Assembly (NCBI GenBank): GCA_016790435.1
Contig: JAEUPE010000008.1
Coordinates: 1 to 44,232 of the forward strand
DNA length: 44,232 nt
Origin: Rubrivivax sp.
GTDB taxonomy: Bacteria; Pseudomonadota; Gammaproteobacteria; Burkholderiales; Burkholderiaceae_C
Reading direction: 5' to 3'
The notes under the pieces are model-generated. The model saw nothing but the letters and a program-made list of their open reading frames with translations, did no database searches and was not told the origin of the DNA. Shown here piece after piece: positions 29,419-37,357 of this stretch; position 1 is the first letter of the stretch, and the number at the start of each line of letters is the position of its first letter. The position numbers and the translations under genes were made by a program.

Positions 29419-30552
29419 TCAGCGGGCGGTGGTTGCGCGCTCGAGCCTAATGGCCTCGGCCGGCAGCATCAGCGCATGCTCGAGCGCCTTCGAGCGGCCT
29501 CGACCTTGCGGCCCGTAGATTCGCGTGGCGGGTCCGCCGAGCTTCTTCTTGAGCTCGTTGCTCAATCGGTTGATGGCGTCCTGGTATGCCTTCGGCGTGA
29601 ACTGGCCCTCATTGGCGCCAAGGTACGCGGCCTCGGCGTCGTACTTCGTCCCGACACCCGCCACCAGCCGGTAGATCTCCAGGAAGTCGCGCCGAATGAT
29701 TTGTGCATCCATGGCCGGGCGAATCCACGGTTCGCCGCGCATGGCCTGCTGCGCGAGCAGCCAATACAGCGCGAACGACTTGGCTGCCAGGTCGAACTTG
29801 AGGCCGCCTGCGATCTCCACCTCCACGGGGCACATGTTGCGGCCGGGGGGCCGCGGGGCGATGCGCAGCACCACGCTCGGGCTGACCAGCATGCCGTCGA
29901 CGACCGCCACGAGCTCGGTGAAGGAACCCTTGGAGATCAACGGCGCCGGCAGCAGCGAGCGCAGGCGGATGAAGCTCACCGGCGCCAGGTCGATGCGCGC
30001 GCGCGCCGTGTCCGCCGGCCCGCCGCGCAGTTGCAGAATCTGGGGGGGGCGCGGTGGAAAGAAGAACTCGGGCGCGGACTCGAAAGGCTCGTTCACCAGC
30101 ACGTGCGACATGCGGTCTTGCGGCCGACCCAGCAGCGATGCGCAGGTGCCCAGGTAGTAGCCCATGGTTTTGCGGCCGCCGGCAATGGAGAAGTGGATGG
30201 CGGCATCGTCTTTCGCGGTCAGCTCGCGCACCACCTGCAGGATGCTGTCGGCGGCCGCGTCGTTGTGTGCCGCCGTGCGCAGGTCGTCCAGGGGGCCCTC
30301 GGGGCCTTGGATCAGGTGCAACCGCACCTTCGGCATCGGCAAGGCATGTTGCTCGCACAGGCGTGCCAGCTGGTTGGCACGTTCGTCGATGAACATCAGA
30401 CGCACCGCCTCGGCACCGCGCGTGGTGGTGACCACGTGCACTTCGTCGGGAACGAATCGCTCTCCAGCGCCGGAAGTGGCCAGGCTGAAGAGCGTCTCCG
30501 TCACCACCTGCGGCGAAAGGCCGGTGGCGCAGAGCAGGATGCGGCGGGGCAT
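29419..30552 (-). CDS. CARF-domain protein, NE0113 family (copy 1)
   Basis: A 377-aa protein. Residues 1-175 match the NE0113 CRISPR-associated family: the opening RRILLCATGLSPQVVTETL, a central EVHVVTT strand, and the SIAGGRKTM motif at 122-130, then LLGRPQD..SHVLV and PEFFFPPRP. CARF domains bind cyclic oligoadenylates or related ligands. The C-terminal ~200 residues end in a region (QDAINRLSNELKKKLGG, then RIYGPQGRGRSK) that reads like a winged helix, so the protein may be a ligand-controlled transcription factor; that part is inference. The ATG at 30552 has AAGGAG 9 nt upstream. No cas genes adjoin it. Confidence 0.87.
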   Translation of the reverse strand: MPRRILLCATGLSPQVVTETLFSLATSGAGERFVPDEVHVVTTTRGAEAVRLMFIDERANQLARLCEQHALPMPKVRLHLIQGPEGPLDDLRTAAHNDAAADSILQVVRELTAKDDAAIHFSIAGGRKTMGYYLGTCASLLGRPQDRMSHVLVNEPFESAPEFFFPPRPPQILQLRGGPADTARARIDLAPVSFIRLRSLLPAPLISKGSFTELVAVVDGMLVSPSVVLRIAPRPPGRNMCPVEVEIAGGLKFDLAAKSFALYWLLAQQAMRGEPWIRPAMDAQIIRRDFLEIYRLVAGVGTKYDAEAAYLGANEGQFTPKAYQDAINRLSNELKKKLGGPATRIYGPQGRGRSKALEHALMLPAEAIRLERATTAR

Positions 30553-31067
30553 GGTTGTGCACTCCTTGGGGCATGACGATCGCCATCGGCGCGGGCGCAA
30601 GCTTCGCACGAGGGGCCTGCACCGGGCCCAACTCGCAGAACTGCACTGGCGCCTCGCCCACCGAGCCACTGTACGACCCTGTCGGAGATTGTCGCCCGGG
30701 CCAATCCGGTGCGTTCGGCGCCGACACAGCATTGGCGCGCCTTTCCGGCCGATCCGGGGTCGCCAAGGCGAGATGCCGGGTGACAAACCAGGCCCGCGCC
30801 GATTTCGCCCCGGAAAGCGAGTGCTGGCGCGGTTCAGAGTGATATGGGTGCCGCGGCACCTCAGGCCTTCGGGCCTTGCGACGGCGACACACCAGCCGAT
30901 CTGCATGTATGGTGCCGCGGCACGTCTGGCCCTCGGGCCTTTCGCCATTCGCCCGACCTCCTTGACGCAGTGCGGGAAGCCGGGCCGCGTTTCTTCCGGC
31001 CACTTCACGTGCCGCCAGGCCGGCCGGACCGAGCATTCAAGGAAGCCGCTTCACGGGAGGTAAGCCC
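30553..31067. other. 515-bp intergenic region with palindromic repeats
   Basis: This stretch lies between two divergent genes, the first CARF gene (minus) and the zinc-ribbon gene (plus), and should contain promoters for both. No reading frame in it looks like a real protein. Its notable content is a pair of near-identical 33-bp palindromic repeats at 30848-30880 and 30912-30944, annotated separately. I see nothing else I can name. Confidence 0.6.
30848..30944. repeat. two 33-bp palindromic repeats, 64-bp period
   Basis: Copies at 30848-30880 and 30912-30944 match at 29 of 33 positions. Each starts with the perfect 12-bp palindrome GTGCCGCGGCAC and continues with a dyad of the form GGCC-TTCG/CTCG-GGCC. 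They lie about 300 bp upstream of the first CARF gene and 124-220 bp upstream of the zinc-ribbon gene. Paired operators for a dimeric DNA-binding protein, or two members of a REP-like repeat family, are the main options. Confidence 0.8.
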
Positions 31068-31241
31068 ATGTCCCAGCGCAAGGACTGCAAGGAGTGCAAG
31101 GGAACGGGCGGCGCGCCCTGCCCCAAGTGTCATGGACGCGGCGTCGTCTATGGTCCCCTCGGTGGCTCCAAGCCCTGCAAGCACTGCGGCGGCCACGGCA
31201 AGGTCCGCTGCAACGTGTGCGGGGGCGGGGGCAAGCTCTAG
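31068..31241 (+). CDS. 57-aa DnaJ-type zinc-ribbon protein
   Basis: A small gene with an ideal ribosome-binding site (GGGAGG 8 nt before the ATG). The peptide contains four CxxC pairs arranged as two zinc sites: Cys7/Cys10, Cys18/Cys21, Cys38/Cys41 and Cys49/Cys52, most followed by the Gly-x-Gly pattern of the DnaJ cysteine-rich domain (CKECKGTGG, CPKCHGRG, CKHCGGHG, CNVCGGGG). In DnaJ this module binds unfolded protein; stand-alone copies may act as zinc-dependent adaptors or thiol chaperones. It diverges from the first CARF gene and converges on the GAP1-like gene with 54 bp between stops. It is easy to miss because of its size. Confidence 0.85.
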   Translation: MSQRKDCKECKGTGGAPCPKCHGRGVVYGPLGGSKPCKHCGGHGKVRCNVCGGGGKL

Positions 31242-31278
31242 GCTCGGCCCAGGCGCTCGCCTCGCCCGGCCGGCCCCG

Positions 31279-31294
31279 CCCGCCTCAAGGCGGG
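31279..31294. terminator. short hairpin between convergent genes
   Basis: CCCGCC (31279-31284) and GGCGGG (31289-31294) form a 6-bp stem with the loop TCAA, followed by TTCAGT. It sits between the stop of the zinc-ribbon gene and the stop of the convergent GAP1-like gene and could serve both strands. The U-tract is poor. Confidence 0.45.
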
Positions 31295-31295
31295 T

Positions 31296-32909
31296 TCAGT
31301 CTCTCGTCGGAAGTTGGCGGTGCACCAGAAGCCGCGCCGCGGCCGCATGAGCGGCGGGCGAGTCCGAGCCAGCCTTCGACGCGGCAAGCACGGCGTCGGC
31401 GAAGGCCTCCTCGAGCAAGTCGTCGGGGAACTGCAGCGTGCACATCCTCTCGCCGGTGTGCAAGACCTCCGGAAGCAGCCGCTCGGGCAGGGGCACGGGC
31501 ACGGTCGTGGCGGTCGTTCGTGACCGCTGTGCCGTCTGGCGCAGCACGTCCGCCACGGTGCGCTGGCGCGCGAGCTTCTGCACTTGGCCTCGCAGCCAGC
31601 CCGCTGACCCCGCGGCCGGCTGGCGCGCCGGGCGGGCCAGCGCCCGCGCCAGCACATCGGGGTGCCTGGCCGCCCATACGGCCAGCAGCTCACCCAGCAG
31701 CGCCCAGGCCACGGCCGCGAACCGGGTGCGAGGCGCCTTCGGCTGTGGACTGCCCCAAAGCGCGCCCAACCATGTCTGCGGGTCGAACAGCGAGCCGTGC
31801 GCGGCCTCTCGCACCGGCATCGCGCGCAGTGCCTCGGCAAGCGCCGCCGCTACGAGCACCACGGCGAGTGGCTCCTCGGCACGGTCGAGCCGCGCAGCAA
31901 GATGCGGCAGCCGCGTCGCAGCCTCGCGGCGCGCGGGCGGCGGCAGGGCGTCGATGAGGCGCGCCAGCCGCGGCGGGCTGGGCGCCACGCCGGCCGAAAG
32001 GCCCGGCTCAAACCATCGTGCGAGGTTCTCGCGCCCCATCGGCAGCGAGCCCGGGCACAACCAGTCGCAGGCCGCGTCGCTGAGCATGGTGCGCAGCAAC
32101 AGCGCGTGCTCGAACTGCGAGATGTCGCACTCCGCCTCGGCAGCGCAACGTTCCCACAACCCACGAGCAGCCAGGTCGGCGCCCAGCGCATGCGGCAGCG
32201 CGGTGCGTCGGAACCACGCCGCGGCCAGCCCATCGAGCGCCCCGGGCACGGCCGCCCCCGCGGGCGCGGGCCTGGACTGCGGTTCGCTCGCGGCAGCCTG
32301 AAGGGCTGCCCCGGTGCTGGCGATGAACAGGCCCGGGCGACCGGGCCGCGAGCCAGGCAGCAGGCCGGCGCCCACCGCGGTGCGGCGTGCCACCGCTGGG
32401 GGCAGCAGCGCGACGAGGCCGAGGGCTTCGGCCCACGACGCTTCCCCCTCGGCCATCGCCACCGTTGCTTGGTCGTCCAGCAGCCGGGCCCAGGCGCGGG
32501 CCACCCAGGCAGGGGCCGCACCATGCGCGAACGCGCCGGTCCGAGGCCAGCGTTCGGTCGATCGCCGCGCGCTGGCCTCACGGTCGCCGGCTTCGGGGAA
32601 GGGCGGCACCAGGTCGAGCAGGTGCTCGTGGGCGCCCGGCTCCAGGGCCTCGGCCCAGGGCACCACGGCGCAGGCGGTCTCGCGAAACCGGTCGCCCGCC
32701 GGGCGCACGGAGACGCGGCTGCGGAACGCGAGTAACGCCAACGGCTGCCCCTCGGCATGAACGGGCGTTACCACCTGCGCCTCGCGATCGACGGCCAGTT
32801 TCCAGCGGCCCACTTCGTCGAGGCAGGGAGACTCCAGCGCGCGCCTTTCACCCTCGCGGAATAGGATGTCGTAGCCGGCCGGGCCGTAACCCCAGAGGAA
32901 GCGGTGCAC
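31296..32909 (-). CDS. GAP1-like GTPase-associated protein
   Basis: A 537-aa protein at the end of the GTPase operon. The opening VHRFLWGYGPAGYDILF resembles the N-terminal signature of GAP1 (GTPase-associated protein 1) families, which comparative genomics places beside membrane GTPases in predicted conflict systems. The rest is Ala/Arg/Leu-rich and helical, with WARLLDDQATVAMAEGEASWAEALGLVALL at about residues 115-145 in short pieces and no catalytic motif. The start is uncertain: GTG 32909 immediately precedes the conserved HRFLWGY but has no good ribosome-binding site, and the upstream frame is Arg/Pro-rich noise. It begins 76 bp after the GTPase stop. Confidence 0.6.
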   Translation of the reverse strand: MHRFLWGYGPAGYDILFREGERRALESPCLDEVGRWKLAVDREAQVVTPVHAEGQPLALLAFRSRVSVRPAGDRFRETACAVVPWAEALEPGAHEHLLDLVPPFPEAGDREASARRSTERWPRTGAFAHGAAPAWVARAWARLLDDQATVAMAEGEASWAEALGLVALLPPAVARRTAVGAGLLPGSRPGRPGLFIASTGAALQAAASEPQSRPAPAGAAVPGALDGLAAAWFRRTALPHALGADLAARGLWERCAAEAECDISQFEHALLLRTMLSDAACDWLCPGSLPMGRENLARWFEPGLSAGVAPSPPRLARLIDALPPPARREAATRLPHLAARLDRAEEPLAVVLVAAALAEALRAMPVREAAHGSLFDPQTWLGALWGSPQPKAPRTRFAAVAWALLGELLAVWAARHPDVLARALARPARQPAAGSAGWLRGQVQKLARQRTVADVLRQTAQRSRTTATTVPVPLPERLLPEVLHTGERMCTLQFPDDLLEEAFADAVLAASKAGSDSPAAHAAAARLLVHRQLPTRD

Positions 32910-32985
32910 GGTGGATGCCGGGTTCGGCTGCCGGTTGCGTGGCGAGGCGGCGGGCGGGAGGGCGGAGGGCGACGCCGGGATCTTC

Positions 32986-35505
32986 CTAGCGCGTCGCCAC
33001 CGGGTTGCCCTGAGGCGCCGAGCCCGCCTCGGCGGCTGCCGCGCAACCGTAGGTTGCCTCGAAGTTGCGCGCCACCTCGGGAGATGGCGCGAAGGCCGGG
33101 CCCAGGCGGCAGCGCAACTTCGCTGCCGCAACGCGGGTGGTGGCGGCCTCCGGCGCATCGTGCGCCGCTTCGAACACCCCGAACGCCGCATTGAGCCGGC
33201 GCAGCAGCGCCGGATGGTCCGGGCCCTGCGGCAGGCGCAGCAGGGTCACCGCCGCGGCCACCTCGCACCCTGCGCTCTGGGGCGTCCTCACCTCGCCCGC
33301 GGCCATCAACAGCGTCAGCGCCACCCTCGCCCGGTGTGTTGCCGCGGTGTCGGTTTGCAGCGGGTCGGTCTCCATCGGCTCGCGCCAGGGCACGGCCACG
33401 GCCGGGGGCGCATACATCGCCGGCGCCTCCATCAGGGCACAGGCCGCTTCCGCCACCCGCTTCAGCGGCAGCACCGGCAGGCGCTGCGGCAGCGTGCGCG
33501 GTTTGGGCATGCCGACGCGCCGCCCCCACTCGGCAACCACCCACTCGCGGCGCACCCACTCGCTCACCTCCGGCCACGCGCCGTCGCCCGCGTTGCGCAA
33601 TGCGGTCAAGCGGTCTTCGAACGAACCGGGGCCCAGCAAGCGCAGCATGAGCAGGTGTGCCGGGTTGGCGCGGACGGCCTTGCCCAGGCACTGCGAGAAC
33701 TCCTCCGGCGTCGCGGCCCGCGCGGCCAGGTTGGCGAAGGTGTGGGCATCGGGCCTGGGCGCGCGCAGCAGTTGCGCCTCGAGACCCCTGCCACGGCTGC
33801 AGGCCACCTCCTCGGCGCACGGAGAGGTTGGCGGCTGCGGCAGGCCCTGCGGCAGGCCCTCCGGGAAGCCCAGCGCGGCATCGGCCCGGTAGCACAGCTG
33901 CAGTTCGGGCGGCAGCCGCTCGCCCTCGCGGCCGCATGGCGCCGCCGGGGCCCTCCAGCCACCGGCCTCGCGCGCTCGCGCCCACTCGTTGAGGCAGGCG
34001 GAGGCTCCTCTCGCGCCGTTCAGCAGCCGCAACAGGTCGATGAACTCTTGCCGCTCGCTGCCCGTGATGCCTTCGGCCAGCTTGGCCACCTCGGCCATCG
34101 GCTGCCCCTCGGCCAAGGCCTGCACGGCCTTCAGGGCCTGCACCTCGCCGGCGCCATCGGCGGGGAACCACGGCATGGGCCCCGGGAAGGTTCCGGGGCG
34201 CCCGCCGGAACGTGCCGCCGCTTCGTAGCGCGCGGCGCTGAACTCGGCCGGCGCGGCGGCACCACGTGCCAGCTCCACTTGCGCCGCCAGGCCCATCAAC
34301 TGCGGCCGCCGGGGCGGCATCGCGTCCAGCATGGCGCGGCCACAGGCGGCGACCAGCGGCGCGATGAGGTCCAGCCGCTGCCGGAACGGCACCGTCGTCG
34401 CATTGCGGGCGATCACCTCCACGCAATCGCAGCGCTCATCGGGCTGGCTCAGGTTCGAGCAGGCGCTCACGGCCCAGGGCGCGGGCAGCCAGCCCGGGGC
34501 ATATCTCGATACGGTCATGAACAGGCCGAGACCGACCACCAAGAGGGCTGCCAGCGTGGCGACTGCCATGTGCAGCAGCCGCTGGTCGCGGGCAACGCGC
34601 TGACGCTCACTTTCGATCCGATCGGCCACGCGCTGGCGTGCGCCCTCGATCTGATCGGCCACCCACAACAACCCGGCCCCCGTGTTGGATCCGGGCAGGC
34701 GGCTCGGCGGGCGCGCGCCCTGGTTGCTGACGGGCACGCATCGGAACTCGGCCCCGGGCGCGGCGTCGCGCACGCGGTCGAGCCAGGTGAAGGTCGAGTT
34801 CGCCAGTTGGTCCAGGCCGGCGTAGATGCGCTCGCGCGAGTTCAACGCGTTGCCACGCATCGACGACGAGCTGCCCGAGCTCAGCGCGACGTGCAGCTCG
34901 CGAAGGCGGGGCAGGTCCGCGTCTCGCCAGCGCACCAGGTCCACGAACCCGATCTGCACGACCACCACCGGGGCAGGCGTGTCGGCATCAAGCAGCCGTT
35001 GCCGGACGAAGCCTTGCACCAGCTCGAGCACCTGGCGCAGCTGTTCCACGGCCTGGCCTTCGCCGAGCTCCCGGCCACGGTCGGCGACCAGCTGCCTGCG
35101 GTCCTCGATGCAACCAAACTCGTCTTCATCGGTGGGTGGCACGGCAAAGGCGATGACGCCTGCCACGCGCGGCCTGATCGCCAGCAGTTGCTCGCGCATG
35201 CGTCCCGCACCCGTGGTCTCGTTCGGATCGCTGACGAGTCGTTGCTCCAGGATCTCGCCCGGCACGTCGAACACGCGAAACCGCGCCTGGTCGATCTCCA
35301 CGAGGTACTCGGTGAGTTCGTGGCTGCGAAAGGCCAGCACGCCTTGGTGGACGACGGACACGAACTCGCTGCCGTCGCCCCGCCGCCAGAGCCTGAACTG
35401 CGCCGCCCACGATGCGAGCGTCTGCGACTTGCCGGACTGGCGCGCCCCCAGCAGCAGGATGGCCGGAAGCGCGGCCACTTCGGCAGAAGAAAGCGCCAGC
35501 GTCAC
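32986..35505 (-). CDS. membrane-anchored P-loop GTPase, 839 aa
   Basis: The N-terminal domain has G1 at 20-27 (GARQSGKS) and a G3-like FDVPGE at 79-84, arranged as in TRAFAC-type GTPases of bacterial conflict systems. A canonical NKxD is absent; VVVQIGFVDL at 181-190 may be a diverged G4. A basic coiled segment (about 286-310) precedes one transmembrane helix at about 313-333 (AVATLAALLVVGLGLFM). The remaining ~500 residues are helical with several Cys and lie on the other side of the membrane or as a second domain. It starts at a GTG overlapping the radical-SAM stop (GTGA), so translation is coupled. Confidence 0.75.
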   Translation of the reverse strand: MTLALSSAEVAALPAILLLGARQSGKSQTLASWAAQFRLWRRGDGSEFVSVVHQGVLAFRSHELTEYLVEIDQARFRVFDVPGEILEQRLVSDPNETTGAGRMREQLLAIRPRVAGVIAFAVPPTDEDEFGCIEDRRQLVADRGRELGEGQAVEQLRQVLELVQGFVRQRLLDADTPAPVVVVQIGFVDLVRWRDADLPRLRELHVALSSGSSSSMRGNALNSRERIYAGLDQLANSTFTWLDRVRDAAPGAEFRCVPVSNQGARPPSRLPGSNTGAGLLWVADQIEGARQRVADRIESERQRVARDQRLLHMAVATLAALLVVGLGLFMTVSRYAPGWLPAPWAVSACSNLSQPDERCDCVEVIARNATTVPFRQRLDLIAPLVAACGRAMLDAMPPRRPQLMGLAAQVELARGAAAPAEFSAARYEAAARSGGRPGTFPGPMPWFPADGAGEVQALKAVQALAEGQPMAEVAKLAEGITGSERQEFIDLLRLLNGARGASACLNEWARAREAGGWRAPAAPCGREGERLPPELQLCYRADAALGFPEGLPQGLPQPPTSPCAEEVACSRGRGLEAQLLRAPRPDAHTFANLAARAATPEEFSQCLGKAVRANPAHLLMLRLLGPGSFEDRLTALRNAGDGAWPEVSEWVRREWVVAEWGRRVGMPKPRTLPQRLPVLPLKRVAEAACALMEAPAMYAPPAVAVPWREPMETDPLQTDTAATHRARVALTLLMAAGEVRTPQSAGCEVAAAVTLLRLPQGPDHPALLRRLNAAFGVFEAAHDAPEAATTRVAAAKLRCRLGPAFAPSPEVARNFEATYGCAAAAEAGSAPQGNPVATR

Positions 35506-36110
35506 GTGCGGCCCTCATTCGCACCGGCCGCGCAAGGTTGAAGCAGGCGTGCAATGTCCTTGAGCGCGAAGCCGGAGACCACGCCGCCGGCGCCGTCGCC
35601 GAGCCACTCACCGCGCGGCAAGCCCTCGATCTCGTCGGGCCGGATTCGGGCGGACAGGAAATGCAGCCTCTGATTGGCCGACCCGCGCAGCGGCAGCGTC
35701 GTGGGCTGGTCCCGCAGAAATCGGCCGTCGACCAGCAGGTCCGTCTCGCGCAGCAGCGCCTCGGCGTGGGGTCGGGCGCCGCGCTCGATCTCCTCGAGCG
35801 TGAAGCCGGAGAACGTGATGACGTCGGCGCCCAACGCACGTACCTCGCGGCTGATCGCCGCGAGCGCCAGTGCCTGCTCGAACGGCTCGCCGCCGCTGAG
35901 CGTCAGGCCGCGCAGGCCCGGCTTGCTCTTGAACCAGGCCAGCACGCTGTCCACCGTGGCCAGGCGCCGCGGCTCCGGCGCCCAGGTGCGGGCGTTGTGG
36001 CAGCCCTTGCAATGCAGCGAACAGCCCTGCACCCACAGCACGGCCCGCGCCCCGGGCCCGTTGGCCAGGGAGTGCCCAGCCGTGGCAGCGAGGTTGAGGA
36101 GCAGGCTCAT
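35502..36110 (-). CDS. radical-SAM activase-like protein
   Basis: A 202-aa protein of the single-cluster radical-SAM group that includes NrdG and PflA. The [4Fe-4S] motif is complete: Cys30-x3-Cys34-x2-Cys37 in QGCSLHCKGCHN. The SAM-binding TLSGGEPFEQ follows at about residues 69-78, and IERGARPH and SARIRPDE are placed as expected. Such enzymes use SAM to make a 5'-deoxyadenosyl radical and usually generate a glycyl radical on a partner, but no glycyl-radical enzyme is visible nearby. It overlaps its neighbours by 4 bp on both sides (ATGA and GTGA), which ties it firmly to the AAA+/GTPase operon. Confidence 0.88.
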   Translation of the reverse strand: MSLLLNLAATAGHSLANGPGARAVLWVQGCSLHCKGCHNARTWAPEPRRLATVDSVLAWFKSKPGLRGLTLSGGEPFEQALALAAISREVRALGADVITFSGFTLEEIERGARPHAEALLRETDLLVDGRFLRDQPTTLPLRGSANQRLHFLSARIRPDEIEGLPRGEWLGDGAGGVVSGFALKDIARLLQPCAAGANEGRT

Positions 36111-37357
36111 TGCTGGAGCTTGGGCCTTGGCCGCACAGGCGCTGCGGTGGGGCCGAGCGTGGCGGCGGGGGTCCGGCCCGACGCCTCGCGTGGCGCACGA
36201 GCCAAGGTCAGTTCCCTGCCCTCGTCGAAGATGCGTAACTCCACGCCCTGCGTGCGCAATTGCTCTGCGATCTGGTGCAAGCCGCCGTCCATGCAGGCCG
36301 GCCCGTCGAAGTTCTGCGGTCCCAGGAACTCGAGTGTGGTGTCGACGTCACCCTGTTCTAGCGATTGCGCAATCGCCTCGCTGAGGGCGAACTTCTCGCC
36401 ATGCTCGTCGGAGATGCTGGTGACCCAATGCGAGGCCTGCCTCTCGGGCTCCACCACCTCGAAGCCCCGGGCGCGCGCGGCAGCCATCACCAGGCGCACC
36501 CGCTGCTCGGCACGGGCGTCCACGAAGCGTTCCAGCTCGCGCAGCGCGGGGGCGGCCGACAGCCAGTCTCCCCGCGTGAGAGCTTGCCGCAGGGCGCTCA
36601 GCGATTCGGCAAAGCCGGGGCGCCAGGCCTCCAGCAACGGCCGGCGGTCCGGCTTGTTCCAGGTGTCCAGCCCGCGCATCAGCGCCTGCCGGCGCACGTG
36701 CAACCGCTCCTCGAGCGAGGCCGGTCGAAGGTCGGCGATCGCACGCTCGGTACGCGTGGCCGCTTCCAGCGTCGGCCGGGCGAGAAACCGCCCGACCTCG
36801 GTCCGGGCACGCTCGACGTCGTCGCCCCACGAAACCTGTGCGGCCTCGCAGGCCTCCAGGAACGCCATGCCATCGCGGGCACGCTTCAACACCGCCAAAT
36901 AGCTCTCGACGGCCGACCCGGCAGACAGTGATTGCGCCAGGGCCGCACGCAGGTCCTCGTCGGACTGCACTCTCGGCATCGCCGCCACGGCACCGGCCCG
37001 CCCGCGCTCACCGAGGGACCTCAGGGTCTGCACGGCATGCGCGAGCAGGGCGTCGCGCTCTTCAGCCGCCTGGCGCAGGCCGTCGATGTCGCTGGCCTGG
37101 AGCTGCGCCAGCCCGCCGCGCTGGCGCCCCAGTTCTGCCAGGGCGTACCCGGCGACGGCCTCGAAGCCCGCATCGCACAGCGCCTTCCACTGCTTCTCCA
37201 GTGCCGCCGCGCTCTCCAGGAAGCGCTTCTCTGCGGCCAGGCGCAGTTGCTCCCGACGCCGTTCCTCGGCCAGGCGCGCCGCCACGGCCGCGCGCCGCAG
37301 CGCCTCGGCCATGGCTTCCACGTTGTCCTGCAGGTTTCCGTCTTGTCTTCCGCTCAT
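36107..37357 (-). CDS. helical/coiled-coil protein, 416 aa
   Basis: An almost entirely alpha-helical protein with an Arg/Glu/Ala-rich N-terminus (residues 15-60, AEALRRAAVAARLAEERRRE) that should form a coiled coil. The middle repeats long helices (VGRFLARPTLEAATRTERA, RRQALMRGLDTW). A small domain follows at about 310-385 (WVTSISDEHGEKFALSEAI, GVELRIFDEGREL). The tail is Pro/Arg-rich. I do not recognise a family. It overlaps the AAA+ gene upstream and the radical-SAM gene downstream by ATGA, so it is probably a structural partner or adaptor of the complex. Confidence 0.7.
   Translation of the reverse strand: MSGRQDGNLQDNVEAMAEALRRAAVAARLAEERRREQLRLAAEKRFLESAAALEKQWKALCDAGFEAVAGYALAELGRQRGGLAQLQASDIDGLRQAAEERDALLAHAVQTLRSLGERGRAGAVAAMPRVQSDEDLRAALAQSLSAGSAVESYLAVLKRARDGMAFLEACEAAQVSWGDDVERARTEVGRFLARPTLEAATRTERAIADLRPASLEERLHVRRQALMRGLDTWNKPDRRPLLEAWRPGFAESLSALRQALTRGDWLSAAPALRELERFVDARAEQRVRLVMAAARARGFEVVEPERQASHWVTSISDEHGEKFALSEAIAQSLEQGDVDTTLEFLGPQNFDGPACMDGGLHQIAEQLRTQGVELRIFDEGRELTLARAPREASGRTPAATLGPTAAPVRPRPKLQQ

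Noticed and set aside
30848-30944. Minimal CRISPR array (33-bp repeats, 31-bp spacer)
   Set aside because: Only two copies, four mismatches between them, strongly palindromic GC-rich repeats and no cas1/cas2 nearby. Operator or REP-like repeats fit better.
29419-31036. Long minus-strand frame extending CARF copy 1 upstream to 31008
   Set aside because: The extra 152 residues are Arg/Gly/Pro-rich with no domain, cover the palindromic repeats, and the internal ATG at 30552 has a proper ribosome-binding site before the conserved motif.
32911-35541. 876-aa plus-strand frame opposite the GTPase
   Set aside because: Low-complexity His/Arg/Gly/Gln-rich translation typical of antisense to high-GC coding DNA.
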